DNA of 64,000 nucleotides from Lactonifactor sp. BIOML-A5 (GTDB lineage Bacteria; Bacillota; Clostridia; Lachnospirales; Lachnospiraceae), in assembly GCF_009677585.1 (NCBI RefSeq), contig NZ_WKYV01000004.1, positions 124,001 to 188,000 of the forward strand, in the 5' to 3' direction. The stretch's first letter is position 1, and each line of letters starts with the position of its first letter. Below the pieces are notes generated by a model, which saw only the letters and a list, made by a program, of their open reading frames with translations, had not been told where the DNA came from and searched no databases. Positions 26,549 to 34,554 of this stretch are shown one piece after another. The position numbers and the translations under genes are program-made.

Positions 26549-26714
26549 GTCACTGCCTGCGAGGGCAGTGTGGATTGAAATTATATTGCAAATGAGGGAT
26601 TGAGCCTACTGGAGAGTCACTGCCTGCGAGGCAGTGTGGTTTGAGAGCATTGTCAAATCACACAATACGTAGTAAAATATAGTCACTGTCTGCGAGGACA
26701 GCATGGATTGAAAT
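26549..26714 (+). CRISPR. Decayed CRISPR array, 3 repeats, 2 spacers
   Basis: Repeats lie at 26549-26581 (33 nt), 26616-26647 (32 nt) and 26682-26714 (33 nt). Both spacers are exactly 34 nt. The repeats start GTCACTG, carry a CACTGCC/GGCAGTG hairpin, and two of three end TGGATTGAAAT, the I-C/I-B style 3' end. Repeat 2 lost one G and has substitutions in its 3' end. Repeat 3 has a compensatory C-to-T and G-to-A pair in the stem plus two unpaired changes. No cas genes are in the window, so the array is probably an inactive remnant. Confidence 0.82.
26650..26678 (+). promoter_or_regulatory. Promoter-like sequence inside CRISPR spacer 2
   Basis: TTGTCA (26650-26655), a 17-base spacer and TAAAAT (26673-26678) fall wholly inside spacer 2 and point to ispG, whose start is 88 bases further on. 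No better promoter for ispG was seen. Confidence 0.45.
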
Positions 26715-26765
26715 ATTAAATTTAACGTTTTTATATAAAATCAGGAAAGAAATGGAGAATATGCA

Positions 26766-27821
26766 ATGTACAGAGAGCGTACAAAAGTTGTTTCTATAGG
26801 GGACAGGGTTATCGGCGGCGGTAATCCTGTTCTTATCCAGTCTATGACAAATACAAAAACAGAGGATATTAAGGGGACAGTTGCTCAGATTCGGGCCCTC
26901 ACGGCGGCGGGGTGCGAGATCGTCAGGTGTACAGTACCTACTATGGAGGCGGCTCTGGCCCTAAGAGAGATTAAACAGCAGATTTCTGTCCCCCTAGTGG
27001 CAGATATACATTTTGACTACCGCATGGCTATAGCTGCTATTGAGAACGGGGCGGATAAGATTAGGATTAACCCGGGGAACATTGGCAGCAGAGAGCGTAT
27101 CAAGGCCGTGGTGGATGCGGCAAAGGAGAGAAGCGTTCCTATCCGTGTGGGGGTAAACAGCGGTTCCCTGGAAAAGGAACTGGTGGAGCGGTATCACGGG
27201 GTGACAGCAGAGGGACTTGTGGAAAGCGCACTGGACAAAGTGAAGATCATTGAGGAGCTGGGTTATGACAATCTGGTGATCAGCATTAAGTCCTCAGATG
27301 TAATGATGTGTGTGAAAGCCCATGAGTTAATTGCCAGCAGAACACAGTACCCTCTGCATGTGGGAATTACCGAGGCGGGAACTCTGTATTCCGGGAATAT
27401 TAAGTCTGCCGTGGGGCTGGGAATTATTTTGTATCAGGGAATCGGCGATACTATTCGGGTGTCACTGACAGGAGATCCGGTGGAAGAAATTAAATCTGCA
27501 AAAGGGATTTTGAAAACCCTGGGGCTCCGAAAGGGAGGGATAGAAGTGGTCTCCTGTCCTACCTGCGGACGCACGGAGATTGATCTTATTGGACTGGCCA
27601 ATCAGGTGGAGACTATGGTGCAGGAATTTCCTCTGGACATTAAGGTGGCTGTGATGGGATGTGTGGTCAATGGACCGGGAGAGGCTAAGGAAGCCGATAT
27701 CGGAATCGCCGGAGGCAAAGGCGTGGGGCTACTGATTAAAAAGGGGGAGATAATCCGCAAGGTACCTGAGGATGAACTCCTTTCCTGTCTGCGCAAGGAG
27801 CTGGAACATTGGGAACAATAG
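26766..27821 (+). CDS. ispG: 4-hydroxy-3-methylbut-2-enyl diphosphate synthase
   Basis: Iron-sulfur enzyme of the MEP isoprenoid pathway converting MEcPP to HMBPP; 351 aa, normal for the short bacterial form. The TIM-barrel half covers residues 1-255; the [4Fe-4S] ligands are Cys264 and Cys267 (CPTCGRTEID) and Cys299 (MGCVVNGPGEA), with the conserved Glu behind. The N-terminal GGGNPVLIQSMTNT is typical. Start has GGAG 7-8 bases upstream. polC follows after 12 bases, so both are likely cotranscribed. Confidence 0.97.
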   Translation: MYRERTKVVSIGDRVIGGGNPVLIQSMTNTKTEDIKGTVAQIRALTAAGCEIVRCTVPTMEAALALREIKQQISVPLVADIHFDYRMAIAAIENGADKIRINPGNIGSRERIKAVVDAAKERSVPIRVGVNSGSLEKELVERYHGVTAEGLVESALDKVKIIEELGYDNLVISIKSSDVMMCVKAHELIASRTQYPLHVGITEAGTLYSGNIKSAVGLGIILYQGIGDTIRVSLTGDPVEEIKSAKGILKTLGLRKGGIEVVSCPTCGRTEIDLIGLANQVETMVQEFPLDIKVAVMGCVVNGPGEAKEADIGIAGGKGVGLLIKKGEIIRKVPEDELLSCLRKELEHWEQ

Positions 27822-27833
27822 GAGTTTTGTAAT

Positions 27834-30800
27834 ATGGAAAAAGATTTTTTTGAGGTTTTTCCCAATCTTAAAGTAGAAGATAAACTTCAGGAACTGCTGG
27901 ATGGAGTTCAGGTGACTAAGGTAGCCGCCAATTCTGCCAAAGACCGGCTGAGGGTATATCTCCTCAGCCGTCAGTGGATACATAAAAAATATATTTATGA
28001 TTTGGAAGAGGCCATCTCCTCCCAGTTTTTCCCGGGGGTGTCCATGGAAGTGAAAATCATAGAAAAATTCAGCCTTTCCTCCCAGTACACGCCGGAAAAC
28101 CTCTATGAAGTCTATCGGAACAGTATGCTGACAGAACTGAAGGAATACAGTATCCTCGTCTATAATCTGCTGGCCACAGCAAAGGTGGAGTTTCCGGAGC
28201 CGGAACGTATGGTTCTTCAGATTCCCCAATCGGTGCTTGCTGCCACGAAGGAGAAAGAGCTGACGGAGTATCTGGAAAAGGTGTTCTGCGAGCGGTGCGG
28301 ATTATCTCTGAAGGTAGAGCCCTTGTATATGGAGGCCAAGGAGAGCAAATCCAGAAAGAACAGTGAACTGAGGATCCAGCAGGAAGCTGCCCATATCATT
28401 GCCCAGTCGTCCTTTGGAAACAAAGCCGGGGAAAGCTACCCTGAGGAGGAACTCCATGAGGAGGCATTGCCGCAGAAGTCCATGGAAAAAGAAAAGCCGG
28501 CGCCTGAGAAGAAAAAAGATGTTCCTGCACAGGGAAAAAACACGTCCAAGACTTCCGGGAGGGCCGGGGCGGCAGATAAGAGAAATGGTAAGGGAAGCTT
28601 TGGGAAGAATACTGGGGGCGGAGACTTCCGCCGTTCTGTGAAGCGTTCTGACAATCCGGAGGTGTTGTATGGACGTGATTTTGATGATGAGGCTCTGCCT
28701 CTGGAGCATATTACGGGAGAAATGGGAGAAGTCTGTATTCGCGGGAAAATCATGTCTCTGGAGACCAGAGAAATCAGAAATGAAAAGACAATTATCATAT
28801 TCTCCATGACGGATTTTACAGACTCTATCACTGTGAAAATGTTTGCCAGAAATGATCAGGTGGAGGAGATTCTGGCCGGGATAAAAGTGAAATCATTTAT
28901 TAAGCTGAAAGGTGTCACTACCATTGACCGTTTCGACAGTGAATTAACAATAGGCTCAGTTGTGGGAATAAAAAAGATTGCTGACTTTACCAGCAGCCGG
29001 GCAGACACCAGTCCGGAAAAGCGTGTGGAGCTTCACTGTCACACGAAGATGAGTGAAATGGACGGTGTCTCAGATGCCAAAGCTCTGATTATGAGGGCAT
29101 TTGAGTGGGGACATAAGGCCATAGCGATCACAGACCACGGGGTCGTTCAGGGATTCCCGGATGCTCTTCACGCTACCTGGGATATGCCTAAGGATGCGGA
29201 TTTCAAAATTATCTATGGGGTGGAGGCATATCTGGTAGATGATCTCAAGGGCATTGTATCCAACAGCAAAGGACAGAATCTGGATGGCGCTTTTGTGGTG
29301 TTTGACATCGAGACTACCGGTTTCAGCCCTCTGGCGAATAAAATTATTGAAATAGGGGCAGTGAGAGTGGAAGGGGGAAAGATTACAGATCGATTCTCCA
29401 CGTTCGTGAATCCTAAGGTGCCCATTCCTTTCCGGATTGAGACTCTTACGGGGATAAATGATAATATGGTTTCCCAGGCAGAGGAGATTACAGATATTCT
29501 GCCCCGGTTCATGGAGTTCTGCCGGGGGGCAGTCATGGTGGCTCACAATGCAGAGTTTGATATGAGCTTTATTCAGAAAAACTGTGAAGATCTGGGCATT
29601 GAGACGGATTTTACCTATGCAGACACCGTAGGAATGGCAAGATTTCTTTTGCCTGCCCTGAATCGGTTTAAGCTGGATACTGTGGCCAAAGCAGTGGGGG
29701 TTTCTCTGCAGAACCATCACCGGGCGGTGGATGACGCGGCCTGTACGGCAGAAATCTTTGTGAAATTTATTGAAATGCTAAAGGAGAGGGAAATAGAGAA
29801 TCTGGATCAGCTGAATGAAGCAGGGGCAGTTACCCCTGAGGTGGTAATGAAGATGCCCACCTACCATGCGATTATTCTGGCCACCAGCGATCAGGGAAGG
29901 GTGAATCTCTATAAAATTATATCCCAGTCCCATCTCACATACTATAACCGGAGGCCAAGGGTGCCAAAGAGTCTGTATCTGAAGCTTCAGGAGGGGCTGC
30001 TCATTGGCTCTGCCTGTGAGGCAGGGGAGCTGTACCAGGCGATTCTAAACGGCAGACCAGAGACGGAGATTGCAAGGCTGGCTGATTTCTATGATTATCT
30101 GGAAATCCAGCCCCTGGGGAATAATGGATTTATGCTGAGAAGCGATAAGATAGAGGTTTCCACCCAGGAGGACCTGATGGACATTAACCGCAGGATTGTG
30201 AAACTGGGAGAACAGTTCAATAAACCAGTGGTTGCCACTTGTGACGTCCACTTTCTGGATCCCGAGGACGAAGTCTACCGGAGAATTATAATGGCAGGAA
30301 AAGGATTTGACGACGCGGATGATCAGGCGCCCCTGTACCTGCGCACCACAGAAGAAATGCTGGCCGAATTCTCCTATCTGGGAAGGGAAAAAGCAGAGGA
30401 AGTAGTGATTACGAATACCAATAGAATTGCGGATATGTGTGAAAAAATATCACCGGTTCATAAGGGGAAATGCCCTCCGGTGATTCCCAATTCCGACGAG
30501 ATGCTCCGGGAACTCTGTTATCAGAAAGCCCACGAGATCTATGGAGAGGAGCTTCCCTCTCCCGTTACCGAGCGGCTGGAAAGAGAATTAAATTCTATTA
30601 TATCCAACGGCTATGCGGTTATGTATATGATTGCACAGAAGCTGGTGTGGAAATCTAACAGTGACGGCTATCTGGTAGGCTCCCGTGGATCTGTAGGTTC
30701 TTCTTTCGCCGCAACCATGTCCGGGATTACAGAGGTGAATCCCCTGAGCCCTCATTATTACTGCGCAGAGTGTCACTACTGCGACTTTGACTCGGAAGAT

Positions 30801-32366
30801 GTAAAAAAGTACGCCGGAGGCGCTGGCTGTGACATGCCGGATAAAGTCTGCCCGGTGTGCGGGGCCAATCTCCAGAAAGAAGGGTTTGATATCCCGTTTG
30901 AAACATTTCTGGGATTTAAAGGGGATAAGGAGCCTGATATTGACCTCAACTTCTCCGGGGACTACCAGGGAAAGGCTCACCGTTATGTGGAAGTTATCTT
31001 TGGCTACGGCCAGACCTTTAAAGCGGGAACCATTGGCACACTGGCAGAAAAGACGGCTTTCGGCTATGTGAAAAATTATTATGAGGAGAGGGGATCCAGA
31101 AAAAGGAACTGTGAGATTAACCGGATTGTCCAGGGCTGTACCGGTGTACGCAGGACCACTGGCCAGCATCCGGGAGGGATCATTGTACTACCCATCGGAT
31201 GGGATATTGAAGAGTTTACCCCGGTGCAGCACCCTGCCAATGATATGGGCAGTGATATTATAACCACACATTTTGATTATCATTCCATTGATTCCAACTT
31301 GCTGAAGCTGGATATTCTGGGACACGATGATCCTACCATGATCCGTATGCTGGAAGACCTGACAGGGATTAATGCCAGGGAAATTCCTCTGGACAGCCAG
31401 GAGGTAATGTCCCTGTTCCAGGGGACAGAGGCTCTGGGTATTACTCCGGAGGATATAAGGGGATGTCCTTTGGGATGCCTGGGGGTTCCGGAGTTCGGTA
31501 CAGAGTTTGCTATGCAGATGCTGATTGATACCCAGCCCAAGTCTTTCTCTGATTTGGTGCGTATCGCCGGGCTGGCTCATGGTACGGATGTTTGGCTGGG
31601 CAATGCCCAGACGCTGATACAGGAGGGAAAGGCCACCATCTCCACCGCTATCTGCACCAGGGATGATATTATGATCTATCTGATACAGAAAGGACTGGAG
31701 AGCGGCCTCTCCTTTACCATCATGGAGTCTGTGCGGAAGGGCAAGGGACTGAAGCCGGAGTGGGAAGAAGAGATGACGAAGCATGGGGTGCCGGACTGGT
31801 ATATCTGGTCCTGTAAAAAGATTAAGTACATGTTCCCCAAAGCACATGCCGCGGCGTATGTTATGATGGCTTTCCGGATTGCCTATTGTAAGATTTTTTA
31901 TCCTCTGGCATACTATGCTGCTTTCTTCAGCATCAGGGCCACGGCGTTTTCCTATGAACTTATGTGTCAGGGAAAAGAGAAACTGGAATATTTTATGGAT
32001 GATTATCAAAAGCGTATGGATACCCTGAGTAAAAAAGAGCAGGATACCTACAAGGATATGAAGGTAGTGCAGGAGATGTATGCACGGGGGTTTGAATTTG
32101 TTCCCATTGATCTTTACCGGGCGGAGGCTCATACCTTCCGGATTGTAGATGGGAAGCTGATGCCGGCGTTAGATACCATCGAAGGACTTGGAGACCGTGC
32201 GGCCGATGCTGTGGTGGAAGCGGCCGCCGGCGGGGAATTTTTGTCAAAGGATGATTTCCGGATACGTACCAAGGTGAGTAAGACGGTCATTGATCTGATG
32301 AGCGATCTGAACCTGTTCGGGGATATTCCGGATTCCAATCAGATGTCTCTCTTTGATTTCCAGTAG
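27834..32366 (+). CDS. polC: DNA polymerase III alpha subunit, PolC type
   Basis: Replicative polymerase of low-GC Gram-positives, 1510 aa, full length. Order seen: N-terminal domain with a Lys/Pro-rich linker (about 195-280), OB domain (about 295-390), PHP domain with HCH at 401-403, interrupted by a DEDDh proofreading exonuclease starting at Asp491 (FDIETTGF, Glu493), then fingers and palm with DIDLNF at 1035-1040. A zinc-finger segment CAECHYC...CPVC lies near 975-1015. The C-terminus ends in a clamp-binding QMSLFDF. Cotranscribed with ispG. Confidence 0.98.
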   Translation: MEKDFFEVFPNLKVEDKLQELLDGVQVTKVAANSAKDRLRVYLLSRQWIHKKYIYDLEEAISSQFFPGVSMEVKIIEKFSLSSQYTPENLYEVYRNSMLTELKEYSILVYNLLATAKVEFPEPERMVLQIPQSVLAATKEKELTEYLEKVFCERCGLSLKVEPLYMEAKESKSRKNSELRIQQEAAHIIAQSSFGNKAGESYPEEELHEEALPQKSMEKEKPAPEKKKDVPAQGKNTSKTSGRAGAADKRNGKGSFGKNTGGGDFRRSVKRSDNPEVLYGRDFDDEALPLEHITGEMGEVCIRGKIMSLETREIRNEKTIIIFSMTDFTDSITVKMFARNDQVEEILAGIKVKSFIKLKGVTTIDRFDSELTIGSVVGIKKIADFTSSRADTSPEKRVELHCHTKMSEMDGVSDAKALIMRAFEWGHKAIAITDHGVVQGFPDALHATWDMPKDADFKIIYGVEAYLVDDLKGIVSNSKGQNLDGAFVVFDIETTGFSPLANKIIEIGAVRVEGGKITDRFSTFVNPKVPIPFRIETLTGINDNMVSQAEEITDILPRFMEFCRGAVMVAHNAEFDMSFIQKNCEDLGIETDFTYADTVGMARFLLPALNRFKLDTVAKAVGVSLQNHHRAVDDAACTAEIFVKFIEMLKEREIENLDQLNEAGAVTPEVVMKMPTYHAIILATSDQGRVNLYKIISQSHLTYYNRRPRVPKSLYLKLQEGLLIGSACEAGELYQAILNGRPETEIARLADFYDYLEIQPLGNNGFMLRSDKIEVSTQEDLMDINRRIVKLGEQFNKPVVATCDVHFLDPEDEVYRRIIMAGKGFDDADDQAPLYLRTTEEMLAEFSYLGREKAEEVVITNTNRIADMCEKISPVHKGKCPPVIPNSDEMLRELCYQKAHEIYGEELPSPVTERLERELNSIISNGYAVMYMIAQKLVWKSNSDGYLVGSRGSVGSSFAATMSGITEVNPLSPHYYCAECHYCDFDSEDVKKYAGGAGCDMPDKVCPVCGANLQKEGFDIPFETFLGFKGDKEPDIDLNFSGDYQGKAHRYVEVIFGYGQTFKAGTIGTLAEKTAFGYVKNYYEERGSRKRNCEINRIVQGCTGVRRTTGQHPGGIIVLPIGWDIEEFTPVQHPANDMGSDIITTHFDYHSIDSNLLKLDILGHDDPTMIRMLEDLTGINAREIPLDSQEVMSLFQGTEALGITPEDIRGCPLGCLGVPEFGTEFAMQMLIDTQPKSFSDLVRIAGLAHGTDVWLGNAQTLIQEGKATISTAICTRDDIMIYLIQKGLESGLSFTIMESVRKGKGLKPEWEEEMTKHGVPDWYIWSCKKIKYMFPKAHAAAYVMMAFRIAYCKIFYPLAYYAAFFSIRATAFSYELMCQGKEKLEYFMDDYQKRMDTLSKKEQDTYKDMKVVQEMYARGFEFVPIDLYRAEAHTFRIVDGKLMPALDTIEGLGDRAADAVVEAAAGGEFLSKDDFRIRTKVSKTVIDLMSDLNLFGDIPDSNQMSLFDFQ

Positions 32367-32418
32367 AATTTTTATAGATGGTATAGTATAATAGTTGTAA
32401 ATGACGGGAGGCAAAAGG

Positions 32419-32649
32419 ATGAAACGATTTCTGGAAAAAGGTGCACCTATACTGATAATAATTATCCTGTGTATCCTGGTCCTTGTTTGGGCTCTGGGAG
32501 GCTTTCTTGCAGGTACGTTTGCAGGGGGAAGTGTTCTGATAGGGGGAGTGTTTTTTCTGATCGGTCTTGCCGTTATAGCTGCTCTGATTGTCACACTGGT
32601 GAAGCGAATCAAAGAGATCGACGATGAGGATGATTTGAGCAAATATTAA
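32419..32649 (+). CDS. Small two-helix membrane protein
   Basis: Unrecognised 76-aa protein with two strong hydrophobic segments (about residues 10-35 and 38-60), a GGVF turn between them, and an acidic tail IDDEDDLSKY. The ATG at 32419 follows GGGAGG; an in-frame ATG at 32401 would contain that ribosome site. It is followed after 28 bases by the YbjQ-like gene. No function is proposed. Confidence 0.75.
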   Translation: MKRFLEKGAPILIIIILCILVLVWALGGFLAGTFAGGSVLIGGVFFLIGLAVIAALIVTLVKRIKEIDDEDDLSKY

Positions 32650-32677
32650 CAGTACTCACAGAGGGAGGTAATGAAAT

Positions 32678-32992
32678 ATGCTTATTATGACTGCGGATGC
32701 AATACCCGGCAGAAAATATGAGATGCTTGGGATTGCCAAGGGTTCTACTATTCAGACGGTTCACGCCGGCAAGGATATTATGAACAGCTTTAAAACACTG
32801 GTAGGAGGAGAATTGACCTCTTACAATGAGATGATGAATAAAGCGAGAGCGCTGGCCACCAAGAGACTGGAGGAGGATGCACAGAGCATGGGAGCAGATG
32901 CCGTAGTGGCTATGAGGTATTCGTCCAGCTCAGTGATGCAGGGAGCATCTGAGATTATGGCCTATGGGACAGCAATACGCTTCACTGATTAG
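32678..32992 (+). CDS. YbjQ/UPF0145 family protein
   Basis: Small cytoplasmic protein of 104 aa of the YbjQ (UPF0145) family. It shows the conserved IPGRKYEMLGIAKGSTIQTVHAGKDIMNSFKTLVGGEL opening and the AQSMGADAVVAMRYSSSSVMQGASEIMAYGTAI ending of this pentamer-forming fold, sometimes called heavy-metal-binding domain. Start follows GAGGGAGG. Its role is unknown in all bacteria; it is probably cotranscribed with the small membrane protein before it. Confidence 0.9.
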   Translation: MLIMTADAIPGRKYEMLGIAKGSTIQTVHAGKDIMNSFKTLVGGELTSYNEMMNKARALATKRLEEDAQSMGADAVVAMRYSSSSVMQGASEIMAYGTAIRFTD

Positions 32993-33002
32993 ACAAAAAA
33001 GA

Positions 33003-33046
33003 GACTGTAATCAGCCGTGACAAAGGCTTAGATTACAGTCTTTTTT
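33003..33046 (+). terminator. Terminator after ybjQ-like gene
   Basis: GACTGTAATC (33003-33012) pairs with GATTACAGTC (33031-33040), followed by six T. Confidence 0.9.
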
Positions 33047-33119
33047 ATTACATAGGAAACTTCGTTCCATATGAAATAAAAAACCCTCCGGGGGATCCCA
33101 CTGGGGCGGAAAGGAAGAT

Positions 33120-33172
33120 GCTGTCTGCGACAGCCCGCCGCAGGCGGAGATTGCGCTTTCGCGCAATCTTTT
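33120..33172. repeat. Three abutting hairpins
   Basis: GCTGTC/GACAGC (33120-33134, loop TGC), CCGCC/GGCGG (33135-33147, loop GCA) and AGATTGCGC/GCGCAATCT (33148-33169, loop TTTC) follow one another without unpaired bases. The loops TGC and GCA are complementary. A T run after the third hairpin lets it end plus-strand transcription. It sits 13 bases beyond the stop codon of the minus-strand aminotransferase gene. Confidence 0.7.
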
Positions 33173-33184
33173 ATGGAAAAAAGA

Positions 33185-34285
33185 TTACGGGCACAGCAGT
33201 TCCCGGAAGGCACCCAGGAGTCTATCGTTTTGTTCATGATTCATAATGCAGAACCGGACATAGCTCTCATCTAAAAATGGAAATGTGGAACAATTCCGTA
33301 TCATAAGACCTTTTCTTATACAGTGTTCAAAAAGTTCCTCTGCGGTTACCCCCTCCTTTAATAGTCTGACCAGTATAAAGTTCCCCTTTGGCTCATAGAT
33401 TTTGACACTGTCCCAGGTACGAAGCTCCCTGCAGATTCTGTCGCGTTCAGAAAAGATGAGGTCTTTGGTTGCCTGTATATACTCTGTATCCCGGAACATA
33501 ATCTGCCCTCCAATTTCGGCCAGAGAGTTGATGGTCCAGGGGTTTTTTCGTGTATTGATTTGCTTCACCATATCCTGGTTACCGGTGATCGCATACCCCA
33601 GGCGCAGGCCGGGTGCCGCAAAGAACTTTGAGATTCCGCGCAGGATAATTAGATTATTATAGTAATTTGTCAGGGGGACAGAAGTGATCTCCTGTTCCTG
33701 GGGGGCGAATTCCACGTAGGTTTCGTCCACCATAACAAAGATACCGTGCTCCAGGCAGGTATCCAGGATCTGACGCATCTGTGTACTGGTAAGGGCTGTT
33801 GAGGTAGGGTTATTGGGATTGCAGAGTACCAGAAGATCTATCCCCTCTGTGAGATGGCTGCAAAAATCATCGGTATCCATCTGAAAGTCATTCTCTTCTT
33901 TCAGAGGATAATAGAGGGTGGTACCTCCGCCCAGAGTGATTTCCCTTTCATATTCGGAATATGTGGGTCCCAGTATTAAGGCCTTTTTGGGGTGCTCTGT
34001 CTGAATAAACAGGGAGATCAGTTCTGTGGATCCATTTCCCACAATGATATTCTCCAGCTGGGCTCCTGTATAGGCGGCGATGCACTGGCGGAGTTTTTTA
34101 TAATCCCGATCCGGATAACTGGTAACGGCATCAATATGATCCGACAATGTTTTCCTCAATTGGTAGGAAACTCCTAATGGATTAACATTGGCGCTGAAGC
34201 TTGTGATCTCTTCCTTCTTTATTCCGTAGATTTCCTCAATTTTCTCTAAATCACTGCCATGAAAATGGTCCTTGTGTTTTAACAT
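33185..34285 (-). CDS. CobD/HisC-like PLP aminotransferase
   Basis: Fold-type I PLP enzyme of 366 aa. It resembles threonine-phosphate decarboxylase (CobD) and histidinol-phosphate aminotransferase. Visible are SANVNPLGVS (about 27-36), the GNGSTELI cofactor segment, LCNPNNPTS, VDETYVEF, and the PLP Lys in RGISKFFAAPGLRLGYAI. The SKFFAAPGLRLGY form favours CobD. The ATG at 34285 follows GAGGGAGAG; the long in-frame extension upstream runs through structured leader DNA and is rejected. No cobalamin or histidine genes are nearby, so the exact reaction remains open. Confidence 0.85.
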   Translation of the reverse strand: MLKHKDHFHGSDLEKIEEIYGIKKEEITSFSANVNPLGVSYQLRKTLSDHIDAVTSYPDRDYKKLRQCIAAYTGAQLENIIVGNGSTELISLFIQTEHPKKALILGPTYSEYEREITLGGGTTLYYPLKEENDFQMDTDDFCSHLTEGIDLLVLCNPNNPTSTALTSTQMRQILDTCLEHGIFVMVDETYVEFAPQEQEITSVPLTNYYNNLIILRGISKFFAAPGLRLGYAITGNQDMVKQINTRKNPWTINSLAEIGGQIMFRDTEYIQATKDLIFSERDRICRELRTWDSVKIYEPKGNFILVRLLKEGVTAEELFEHCIRKGLMIRNCSTFPFLDESYVRFCIMNHEQNDRLLGAFRELLCP

Positions 34286-34495
34286 GTGCTCTCCCTCTTT
34301 CTGAAATTCACCTGTAAATTGTACGATATAGTTCCCGCACCTCTGCTGCGCCAGGTGTTCTGCGCAGCAAAATCCCGCCGTGGCAAGCACCTGAATGCAT
34401 CGTGAAGCGTGATACCGGACACGGAGTAAACAATAGCGATAGGCCCGGGGGAATGGGGTGCGTGAAATATTGGTTGGTTGCAACGTTGCCCCGGG
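34286..34495 (-). promoter_or_regulatory. Structured leader between divergent genes
   Basis: No gene is supported here. Hairpins seen: TGCTGCGC (34344-34351) with GCGCAGCA (34362-34369), CCCGGGG (34444-34450) with CCCCGGG (34489-34495), and the palindrome GCAACGTTGC (34480-34489). Read on the minus strand it would form a folded leader before the CobD-like gene. I do not recognise a known riboswitch; a cobalamin box was looked for and not found. Confidence 0.45.
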
Positions 34496-34506
34496 TAGTG
34501 TATAAT
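34478..34506 (+). promoter_or_regulatory. Promoter of the Hsp70-like cluster
   Basis: TTGCAA (34478-34483), a 17-base spacer and TATAAT (34501-34506). The palindrome GCAACGTTGC overlaps the -35 box and could be an operator. Confidence 0.75.
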
Positions 34507-34554
34507 CCATTATAGCGAGATATGATAAATAGTTCAAGAGATAACGGGGTATAG

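Noticed and set aside
27729..28229. 166-codon minus-strand open frame opposite the ispG-polC junction
   Set aside because: It is antisense to two strongly conserved genes, with no family resemblance and no ribosome site.
30588..32132. Long minus-strand frames opposite polC
   Set aside because: Shadows of PolC codons; no independent start signals.
34286..34477. Cobalamin riboswitch before the CobD-like gene
   Set aside because: Expected from the gene type, but I could not find the conserved B12-box pattern on the minus strand.
34286..34537. N-terminal extension of the CobD-like protein
   Set aside because: A well-placed GAGGGAGAG precedes the ATG at 34285; the extension encodes no recognisable domain and runs through palindromes.
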